Assembly (NCBI GenBank): GCA_934503275.1
Contig: CAKSVD010000006.1
Span: 31,458-95,457 of the forward strand
DNA length: 64,000 nucleotides
Reading direction: 5' to 3'
Source of the DNA: an uncultured Faecalibacterium sp.
GTDB lineage: Bacteria; Bacillota; Clostridia; Oscillospirales; Ruminococcaceae
In this document: piece after piece, positions 34,549 through 41,428 of the stretch
How the letters are laid out: every line of letters begins with the position of its first letter
How positions within the stretch are numbered: position 1 is the stretch's first letter
The notes under the pieces: model-generated
Told to the model about the DNA's origin: nothing
Seen by the model: the letters and a program-made list of their open reading frames with translations, nothing else
The model's database searches: none
Position numbers and translations under genes: made by a program

Positions 34549-36126
34549 ATGCGTGAAAGTGGTATTCTGATGCCGGTATCCAGTCTGCCCGGTCCTTACG
34601 GGATCGGCTGCTTTGGCAAGGCGGCATTTCAATTTGTGGATTTCCTGTCTGCAGCAGGGCAGACGATCTGGCAGCTGCTGCCGCTCAGCCCCACCGGCTA
34701 CGGCGACAGCCCCTATCAGAGCTGCTCTGCCTTTGCGGGCAACCCCTATTTTGTGGACTTGGAAACGCTGGAAAAGGAAGGCCTGCTGACCGCCGCAGAC
34801 CTCAAGGCGGAAAGCTGGGGCAAAAACCCGCTGGAGGTGGACTACGGCACCCTGTACGTCAGCCGCTTTGCGGTGCTGCGCAAGGCCTACGCCGCATGGC
34901 GCAGCCAGTGCGCCGGGCTGCACGGCTGTGCCTACTACTACCCCGACGACTACTACGCCTTTACCCTTGCCAACGAGGACTGGCTGGAGGACTATGCCCT
35001 GTACATGGCTTTAAAAGCAGCCAACAAGATGAAGAACTGGGTGGAGTGGGACACCCCCTACCGCCGCCGCGACAAGGCCGCGCTGGCCGCCTTTGCCGCC
35101 GCTAATGAAGAGGAGATCGGCTTCTGGAAGTTCGTACAGTACAAGTTCAGCGTCCAGTGGCAGGCAGTCAAGGCCTACGCCAACAAGAAGGGCGTGCAGA
35201 TCCTGGGCGATATCCCCATCTACGTCTCTGCCGACTCGGTGGACGCATGGGTGGGCGGCAAGCTGTTTGAACTGGACGCCGATGGCCGCTTTGCCCGGGT
35301 GGCGGGCTGCCCGCCGGACTACTTCTCCGCAGACGGCCAGCTGTGGGGCAACCCTCTGTACGACTGGGCATACCACAAAAAGACCGGCTATGCTTGGTGG
35401 ATCCGGCGGGTGCGCCACGCGCTGGGCATCTACGACCTGCTGCGCATCGACCACTTCCGCGGCTTCGACACCTACTGGGCCATCCCGGCCACCAGCACCA
35501 CCGCCCGCACCGGCAAGTGGGAGAACGGCCCCGGCATGGATCTGTTCGATGCACTGGAGGCCGCACTGGGCAAGCTGCCCATCATTGCCGAGGACTTGGG
35601 CGAGTTGTTCCCCAGCGTGCGCAAACTGCTGGCCGACAGCACCTTCCCGGGCATGAAGGTGCTGCAATTCGCCTTCGGCGGCGGGGACAACGAGTATCTG
35701 CCCCATAACCATGTCAAGAACGGCGTGGTCTACCCCGGCACCCACGACAACACCACCCTGACCGACTGGTGGGAGAACGGCGCTTCCGAAAAGGAAAAGG
35801 CCACCGCTGCGGCTTACCTGCACCTGACCTCCTGCAAGCCTACCGCCAAGGAGGTGGCAGCGGTAAAGACTGCCGCCGTGCGCACCGCGCTGCTGCGGGC
35901 GGCGCTGGGCTCGGTGGCAGACAGGGCCATCATTCCCATGTACGACTGGCTGGGTCTGGGTGCCGAGGCGCACCTGAACACCCCGGGCAAGCTGGGCGGC
36001 AACTGGGCATGGCGTGCCAAGGCCGGTTTTGACTCCAAAGCCCTTGCCGCACAGATCAAAGCCGAGTGCGCCGTGTACTGCCGCTGCAATGCAGATGTCC
36101 AAAACGTGAAAGAATTAGCAATCTGA
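34549..36126 (+). CDS. malQ: 4-alpha-glucanotransferase (amylomaltase)
   Basis: A 525-residue GH77 enzyme that transfers alpha-1,4-glucan segments between malto-oligosaccharides, used for maltodextrin or glycogen turnover. It opens with the family start RESGILMPVSSLPGPYGIG. The nucleophile Asp lies in LLRIDHFRGFDTYW (about 299-305), the acid/base Glu in PIIAEDLG (about 349), and the third acidic residue in YPGTHDNTTL. The length is normal for the short bacterial form. It is not grouped with other maltose genes here, so it is monocistronic. Confidence 0.96.
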   Translation: MRESGILMPVSSLPGPYGIGCFGKAAFQFVDFLSAAGQTIWQLLPLSPTGYGDSPYQSCSAFAGNPYFVDLETLEKEGLLTAADLKAESWGKNPLEVDYGTLYVSRFAVLRKAYAAWRSQCAGLHGCAYYYPDDYYAFTLANEDWLEDYALYMALKAANKMKNWVEWDTPYRRRDKAALAAFAAANEEEIGFWKFVQYKFSVQWQAVKAYANKKGVQILGDIPIYVSADSVDAWVGGKLFELDADGRFARVAGCPPDYFSADGQLWGNPLYDWAYHKKTGYAWWIRRVRHALGIYDLLRIDHFRGFDTYWAIPATSTTARTGKWENGPGMDLFDALEAALGKLPIIAEDLGELFPSVRKLLADSTFPGMKVLQFAFGGGDNEYLPHNHVKNGVVYPGTHDNTTLTDWWENGASEKEKATAAAYLHLTSCKPTAKEVAAVKTAAVRTALLRAALGSVADRAIIPMYDWLGLGAEAHLNTPGKLGGNWAWRAKAGFDSKALAAQIKAECAVYCRCNADVQNVKELAI

Positions 36127-36189
36127 CGAAATTGTAAAAACTGCCGTAAAAATTTGTGCGTTTTGCTGGAAAAATCTGTATTTCAATGG

Positions 36190-36195
36190 TATAAT
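36190..36195 (+). promoter_or_regulatory. -10 element of the degenerate GGDEF gene
   Basis: TATAAT at 36190-36195 with a weak TGGAAA at 36167-36172. It fixes the start codon as downstream of about 36202. Confidence 0.55.
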
Positions 36196-36279
36196 AGCCG
36201 TAAGTTCCCGGATTTGTGGGAAAATTGGAATTTCGCCCGTCGGAAGCGGCGGCGCGTACGGATGATGGGGAAATTACAG

Positions 36280-37068
36280 ATGGACAGAGAATGGACAGAG
36301 CAGGATCTGCGCACCTTTGCCGAGGGCGCACAGACTGCGTTTGAAACGGTATTGCTGGACGAGCTACCACAGGACACCGGCTGGCAGGACGAGGGCCTGC
36401 AGGTGAACTACGCCCTGTGCAATGGCCGGGTAAGCTGCGTGCTGCACCGCACGGTGCGGGCAGACGGCAAGCTGTGGCGGATCACCATGTCCGCTCCGCT
36501 GGCGGGCAACCTGCTGCCGGAAGAGCGCATGAGCGCCCGCGAGCGGGAACTGTGCCGCGAGGACCTGAACCACGATTTTCTTTCCGGCGTGTACAATCGC
36601 CGTTACCTTGAGACCGTGATCGCCGCCGAGCTGGACCGCTGGGCACAGCAGGGGCGCAAGGCCGCCGTGGCGCTGATATCGCTGGATCACGGCGCACAGC
36701 TGCGGGACACCTACGGTCAGCCGGTGATGGATCAGCTGATCTGCTTTGTGGCAAACCAGTGGAAAAAGTATTTCGACATCCCGGGCAGTCAGATCGTCTG
36801 CCGCCTGACCGGCACCACCTTTGTGGTAGGCTGTCTGGACTTGGACGGCGGGCAGCTGGCCGAGCAGATGCGGAACATCTACGCCGAAATGCCCCACGAG
36901 TGCATCACCTCCATGGGCATGATGAAGCGGGTGCCCTTTACCCTGAGCGTCGCAGTGGCAGGGCTGGACGAGTTGGAGGGCAGCACCAGCTGCTGGCAGC
37001 GCCTGTACGCCATCTGTGACGAGCGGCTGCGCGGCATCCAGATCTCCGGCGGCAACAAGATCTGCTGA
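36280..37068 (+). CDS. Degenerate GGDEF domain protein
   Basis: About 262 residues from 36280 (GGGG nine bases upstream; in-frame ATGs further up precede the promoter or lack a ribosome site). The N-terminal 100 residues resemble a PAS-like sensor. The C-terminal half matches GGDEF domains in its first helix (DFLSGVYNRRYLETV) and order of strands, but the GGDEF turn is replaced by TGTTF (CRLTGTTFVVG) and the metal Asp region reads ISLDHGAQL. Diguanylate cyclase activity is unlikely; it may bind a nucleotide or act through protein contact. Possible partner of the GGDEF-EAL-GGDEF protein 6 kb away. Confidence 0.8.
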   Translation: MDREWTEQDLRTFAEGAQTAFETVLLDELPQDTGWQDEGLQVNYALCNGRVSCVLHRTVRADGKLWRITMSAPLAGNLLPEERMSARERELCREDLNHDFLSGVYNRRYLETVIAAELDRWAQQGRKAAVALISLDHGAQLRDTYGQPVMDQLICFVANQWKKYFDIPGSQIVCRLTGTTFVVGCLDLDGGQLAEQMRNIYAEMPHECITSMGMMKRVPFTLSVAVAGLDELEGSTSCWQRLYAICDERLRGIQISGGNKIC

Positions 37069-37081
37069 AAATAACCGCATA

Positions 37082-37126
37082 AAATCCCCCTTGGGGCACA
37101 TACTAGGTGCCAAAGGGGGATTTTTT
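37082..37126 (+). terminator. Terminator hairpin whose 3' arm holds the next gene's Shine-Dalgarno
   Basis: AAATCCCCCTT pairs with AAAGGGGGATTT, plus an inner GGCAC/GTGCC stem, followed by TTTTTT. The AGGGGG of the right arm (37114-37119) lies nine bases before the ATG at 37129 and is the only ribosome site for that gene. Confidence 0.85.
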
Positions 37127-37128
37127 GT

Positions 37129-37569
37129 ATGGAAAACCAGAAAAACGATAACTTGAACCTGCTGGAGGCGGTGGTGCAGAACACCGAGATGGGCAAAAAC
37201 ACCCTGGAGCAGATCTTACCCATGACCAACGATGTGCAGTTCAAGGCCGAGTTGCTGCGCCAGCGCAACATCTACCACCAGCTGAATCAGGAGGCGCACA
37301 CCGCCATAGAAGCCTGCGGCGGCAGCGCACAGGGGCAGAGCACCATGGCAAAGCTGAACACGAAAATGGGCATCGGGCTCAAGACCCTTACGGACAAATC
37401 CACCCGCAATCTGGCCGAGATGCTCACGCAGGGCAGCGGCATGGGCGTGGTGGACTGCGTAAAAAGCTGCAAGGACTACCCCAACGCCGCCCCGGGCGCA
37501 AAGCGCCTTGCCCAGCGGCTGCAGGATTTTGAAGAGGATAACCGCATCCAGCTGGAACGGTTTTTGTGA
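37129..37569 (+). CDS. Small all-helical protein of unknown function
   Basis: A 146-residue soluble protein, predicted as four long helices (LNLLEAVVQNTEMGKNTLEQIL, FKAELLRQRNIYHQLNQEAH, and others), resembling the ferritin-like four-helix DUF2383-type proteins but without a clear metal-binding ExxH set. Met-rich GIGLKTLTDKSTRNLAEMLTQG lies in the third helix. The start codon is six bases after the T run of a terminator hairpin that also masks the ribosome site, so expression may be controlled at translation. Followed by terminator repeat R4. Confidence 0.75.
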   Translation: MENQKNDNLNLLEAVVQNTEMGKNTLEQILPMTNDVQFKAELLRQRNIYHQLNQEAHTAIEACGGSAQGQSTMAKLNTKMGIGLKTLTDKSTRNLAEMLTQGSGMGVVDCVKSCKDYPNAAPGAKRLAQRLQDFEEDNRIQLERFL

Positions 37570-37598
37570 ACGATGTGCTGTTGTACGGCAATGGCAGA

Positions 37599-37868
37599 AC
37601 GATTTAGAATGCCCTCCGCTATGCTCTGGGCATTTTCAGCGGAAAGAATATTTTAAATTTCGGGGTTCAGAAACGCCTGCGGAGTTTGGCGGGGCAAAGC
37701 CCCTCCATCTGCTAACGCAGACCACTCCGCTGCTTGAAAGCCCCACTGGGGCTTTCATTGCTGTGCAACCGCAGCCTTTTCTGAACACCACTTTCACGAG
37801 AGGAACCGTAAAGGGAAACGGCAGCGCGCCTGTTTCCGTAGGAAACAAGCGCTGCAAATGCTGTTCAC
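37599..37868 (+). repeat. Modular terminator repeat R4 with nested cassette A
   Basis: ACGATTTAGA, covaried stem ATGCCC/GGGCAT, AGCGGAAAGA, then a hairpin GGGGTTCAGAA..TTTTCTGAACACC that is split. A 76-bp cassette at 37691-37766 is nested in it, and its reverse complement lies at 63731-63806. The 3' module (TTTCACGAGAGGAACCGTAAAGG) and 3' hairpin follow. Confidence 0.82.
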
Positions 37869-37995
37869 CTCTGCGCCCCCTCCTGTGAAAATGCAAGGTC
37901 GGGCAGCCCGCAGGCTGCCCGACCTTGCTCTAATTTAAATAATTCTTCCGCTATTGATGCGCAAAGCGAACGCGGAGCGCATTCTAAATCGTCCC
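37849..37995 (-). repeat. Modular terminator repeat R5
   Basis: A minus-strand copy just past the stop of the nucleotidyltransferase: GGGACGATTTAGA, ATGCGC/GCGCAT stem, AGCGGAAGAA, hairpin 37893-37925 (AAGGTCGGGCAGCC, TGCG loop), then TTTTCACAGGAGGGGG. It meets R4 head to head, their 3' modules overlapping. Confidence 0.82.
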
Positions 37996-38008
37996 GCCCT
38001 GCGGGCAC

Positions 38009-38929
38009 TTACTCCCACAGCTTCTCGGGGTACTGACCCTCGGCGGTCTTGCGGGCGATGGCATCCACCACCAGAGGCTTATCCTCGCGGTAGGTGACGC
38101 CGAACCACTTATCCGTGCTGCGCAGCACCTGAATTTTTGCCTTGTTCTCCTCGATCAGTTCGGTCACAACCAGCGGCAGGAAGTACTCGCACTTGAGGGG
38201 GTTCACCGGCAGATTCTCCGTCAGCCAACCCGCAAAGCGCTGCTCGGCCTCGTCCAGAAAGCTTTTGCCAAAGCCCCACAGGTTCATGCTCACGGGGGTG
38301 TCGCCGGGCAGATCGACCCAGCTCTCGCCGCCATCCTCGGTGTAGTGTGCGCCGCCGTCGCAGGGCTCGATGCGGGTGCGCTCGGTCACGCTTTGCAGGG
38401 TGCCGTCCTCGTTTTTGATGCACACGCCGCGTGCCACGCTGCCGTTCTCGGACAGGGTGTTCTTCAGCAGATAGCTGACCATGCAGTAGCGGTAGAAATC
38501 ATCATCGGCGTGGGTGGACAGGTAATCATACATCACCTGAAACGCCTCCGGGCCGTAGTAATCGTCCGCATTGATGACCGCAAAGGGGCCGTCAATCAGG
38601 GGCTTTGCAGCCAGCACAGCGTGGCAGGTGCCCCAGGGCTTTACGCGCCCCTCCGGCACGGCAAAGCCTGCGGGCAGTTCCTCCAGCTGCTGGAAGGCAT
38701 ACTTCACGTTCATCGCCTTAGCCACACGGTCGCCGATGGCTGCCTTGAAGGCGTCCTCGATCTCGTGCTTGATGACAAAGATCACGGTCTCAAAGCCGGC
38801 GCGGCGGGCGTCGTAGAGAGAGTAGTCCATAATGACCTGTCCATTGGGGCCCACCGGGTCGATCTGCTTCATGCCGCCGTAACGGCTGCCCATGCCGGCT
38901 GCCATAACGACCAGTACCGGTTTATTCAT
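38009..38929 (-). CDS. Sugar-phosphate nucleotidyltransferase
   Basis: About 306 residues from 38929 (GAGGAA upstream). It starts VLVVMAAGMGSRYGGMKQIDPVG, the GxGxR nucleotide loop of NDP-sugar pyrophosphorylases, with the INADDYYG metal and sugar site near 115 and PWGTCHAV near 100. Glucose-1-phosphate uridylyl- or thymidylyl-transferase activity is likely, but spacing differs from GalU and RmlA, so the sugar is not assigned. It is monocistronic, convergent with the small helical gene, with R5 as terminator. Confidence 0.85.
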   Translation of the reverse strand: MNKPVLVVMAAGMGSRYGGMKQIDPVGPNGQVIMDYSLYDARRAGFETVIFVIKHEIEDAFKAAIGDRVAKAMNVKYAFQQLEELPAGFAVPEGRVKPWGTCHAVLAAKPLIDGPFAVINADDYYGPEAFQVMYDYLSTHADDDFYRYCMVSYLLKNTLSENGSVARGVCIKNEDGTLQSVTERTRIEPCDGGAHYTEDGGESWVDLPGDTPVSMNLWGFGKSFLDEAEQRFAGWLTENLPVNPLKCEYFLPLVVTELIEENKAKIQVLRSTDKWFGVTYREDKPLVVDAIARKTAEGQYPEKLWE

Positions 38930-39056
38930 CTGCAATTCCTCCTGTATCTGCCGGGGATTCCGGCGTTGTATCGTTCTGCGCCTATTATACACTGCTTCGC
39001 CGCCTGTGGCAAGGCGCAGCGGGAAGAACGATTTTATACATTTCTGCCGCTATCCC

Positions 39057-39085
39057 TTGATTTTTTTGTTCCGGCGTGCTACAAT
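39057..39085 (+). promoter_or_regulatory. Promoter of thrS
   Basis: TTGATT (39057-39062), 17-bp spacer, TACAAT (39080-39085) with an upstream TG (extended -10). Confidence 0.85.
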
Positions 39086-39119
39086 CAGCGTAGTTTCATC
39101 CTGTCCAAAACATTGATGC

Positions 39120-39376
39120 GGACAAACTGAAGCCCCGCTTTTCATGCCGCAGAGAGGGCTGCCCCGGGTTTCCGGGTGCTGCAAGCAGCCTGCCATGACC
39201 CCGGCTTCTACCACCGCAGAGTGCAGAGGCGAACCTCTGCCGGGCGTGCCCGTTACAGCACTGCGAGGGGCGCGTTTCCCCGCCGGGGAGCGCGCAATTC
39301 GGGTGGAACCGTGGAACGCAGACATTTGATCGGCGCTTCATCCCGTGAGTTTTACGGGGTGAAGCGCTTTTTATTT
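39120..39376 (+). ncRNA. T-box riboswitch (threonine) upstream of thrS
   Basis: A leader of about 290 nt with AGAGAGGGCTG and GGTGCTGCAAGCAGCC of stem I, a candidate ACC specifier codon at 39210-39212 followed by A, the T-box core GGGTGGAACCGTG at 39301-39313, and a terminator GGCGCTTCATCCC..GGGGTGAAGCGC with a T run (39332-39376). Uncharged tRNA-Thr would stabilise the antiterminator and turn thrS on. Confidence 0.93.
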
Positions 39377-39410
39377 TGTTCAAAACCACATTGTCAAAGG
39401 AGAATCTACT

Positions 39411-41195
39411 ATGAAGATTATCTACAAGGACGGTCATGTGGACGAATGCCCGCAGGATCAGGAACTGCACGTTATCCGTCATACCGCAGCCCACATTATG
39501 GCACAGGCCATCAAGCGCCTGTACCCGCAGGCTGATTTTGCCTTCGGCCCTGCCACCGAGAACGGCTTCTACTACGATGTCGATCTGGGCGACCAGAAGC
39601 TGAGCGACGAGGATCTGGCCAACATTGAAAAAGAGATGCGCAAGATCGTCAAGGAGAACCTGCCCATCAAGCCCTTCATCCTGCCCCGTGCCGAGGCTGA
39701 GAAGCTGATGGAGGAGCGTCAGGAGCACTACAAGGTCGAGCACATGGCAGATCTGGCCGACGAGACCGAGTTCAGCTTCTTCCAGCAGGGCGAGTACGTG
39801 GATATGTGCATCGGGCCTCACCTGACCTACACCAAGGCACTGAAGGCCTTCAAGATCACCCAGCAGTCCGGCGCATACTGGAAGAACGACAAGGAAAACA
39901 AGATGCTGACCCGTATCAACGGCGTGGCCTTCCGCAACCAGGAAGAGCTGGACGCCTGGGAGAAGGAGCAGCAGGAGGCCCGTGAGCGCGATCACCGCAA
40001 GATCGGCAAGGAGATGGGCCTGTTCATGACCGATGATCTGGTGGGCCGCGGCCTGCCCATGTTCCTGCCCGCAGGCTACACCGTCTGGCAGGAGCTGGAG
40101 AACTATATCAAGGAGAAGGAGCGTGCACGCGGCTACCTGCACGTTATGACTCCCTGCATCGGCACTGTGAACCTGTATAAGACCTCCGGTCACTGGGATC
40201 ACTACCGCGAGAATATGTTCCCCGCCATGGAGATGGAGGGCGAGAGCTATGTGCTGCGCCCGATGAACTGCCCCCACCACATGATGATCTACGCAAACCG
40301 TCCCCACTCCTACCGTGACCTGCCCATGCGCATCGGTGAGATCGCCCACGATTTCCGTTACGAGTCCTCCGGCACCCTGAAGGGCATCGAGCGCGGCCGT
40401 CACTTCTGCCAGAACGACGCCCACCTGTTCTGCACCCCGGAGCAGATCAAGAGCGAGGTCGCAAACGTGTGCGACCTGATCTTTGAGGTGTACAAGGACT
40501 TCAACATTACCGATTACCGCTGCGTGCTGAGCCTGCGTGATCCTGCCGATAAGAAGAAGTACCACGACGATGATGCCATGTGGAACCATGCAGAGCAGGC
40601 CCTGCGCGAAGTGCTGACCGAGCTGGGCATCCACTTCACCGAGGAGATCGGCGAGGCTGCCTTCTACGGCCCGAAGCTGGACGTGAACGTGAAGCCCGCC
40701 GTGGGTGCCGAGTACACCCTGTCCACCTGCCAGCTGGACTTCTGCCTGCCCGCAAAGTTCCACCTGACCTATGTGGACAAGGACGGCTCCGAAAAGACCC
40801 CCGTGGTGCTGCACCGCGCAATTCTGGGCTCTCTGGACCGCTTCATGGCCTACCTGATCGAGGAGACCAAGGGCAAGTTCCCCACCTGGCTGGCTCCCAC
40901 GCAGGTCAAGGTGCTGCCCGTGTCCGAAAAGACGCTGGAGTACGCACAGGATGTGACCGAGAAGCTGTCTGACGCCGGTATCCGCGTTGTGCTGGATGAC
41001 GACAACCAGAAGATCGGCTACAAGATCCGTGCCGCACAGCAGGTGGACCGCGTGCCCTATATGCTGGTGCTGGGCGCCAAGGAGGCCGAGGCCGGCAACA
41101 TCTCCGTGCGCGACCGCAAGGGCGAGACCACCGAGATGAGCCTTGAGGACTTCATCGCCAAGGTCACCACCGAGATCCGCACCCGCAGCCTGTAA
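39411..41195 (+). CDS. thrS: Threonyl-tRNA synthetase without TGS domain
   Basis: A 594-residue class II synthetase. The first 20 residues form only a short strand pair; the N-terminal TGS domain of the usual 640-residue form is missing and the editing domain begins at once (HTAAHIMAQAIK, about 24-35; MCIGPHL as the partner zinc-like site). The catalytic core shows motif 2 (FRYESSGTLKGIERGRHF) and motif 3 (HRAILGSLDRFMAYLIEE), and zinc ligands in MNCPHHM. The anticodon-binding domain ends the protein. It is controlled by the T-box and followed by a terminator. Confidence 0.96.
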   Translation: MKIIYKDGHVDECPQDQELHVIRHTAAHIMAQAIKRLYPQADFAFGPATENGFYYDVDLGDQKLSDEDLANIEKEMRKIVKENLPIKPFILPRAEAEKLMEERQEHYKVEHMADLADETEFSFFQQGEYVDMCIGPHLTYTKALKAFKITQQSGAYWKNDKENKMLTRINGVAFRNQEELDAWEKEQQEARERDHRKIGKEMGLFMTDDLVGRGLPMFLPAGYTVWQELENYIKEKERARGYLHVMTPCIGTVNLYKTSGHWDHYRENMFPAMEMEGESYVLRPMNCPHHMMIYANRPHSYRDLPMRIGEIAHDFRYESSGTLKGIERGRHFCQNDAHLFCTPEQIKSEVANVCDLIFEVYKDFNITDYRCVLSLRDPADKKKYHDDDAMWNHAEQALREVLTELGIHFTEEIGEAAFYGPKLDVNVKPAVGAEYTLSTCQLDFCLPAKFHLTYVDKDGSEKTPVVLHRAILGSLDRFMAYLIEETKGKFPTWLAPTQVKVLPVSEKTLEYAQDVTEKLSDAGIRVVLDDDNQKIGYKIRAAQQVDRVPYMLVLGAKEAEAGNISVRDRKGETTEMSLEDFIAKVTTEIRTRSL

Positions 41196-41207
41196 GGTGT
41201 AAATGAT

Positions 41208-41251
41208 AAGTGCCCCGGAAACGCCTGTCGGCGTTCCCGGGGTACTTTTTT
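41208..41251 (+). terminator. Terminator of thrS
   Basis: AAGTGCCCCGGAAACGCC/GGCGTTCCCGGGGTACTT stem and T run. From here to 41428 I see no gene; the stretch holds a GC-rich palindrome (about 41370-41400) past the amt stop. Confidence 0.88.
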
Positions 41252-41428
41252 CACAGCAAAAGCCCCGCTCCCTTGTGCGCAGGAGCGGGGCTTCTGACTT
41301 ACTGTAGACTCGAACAAAAAAGGAAAAGGAAAAAGGAGAACGATCTATCTGTCACGCCGGGCGGCGGGGACTGTGTCGGGCAGCCGGGCTGCCGCCGCAG
41401 CGGGAACAGCGGAGAAGCTTGTGGAGCG

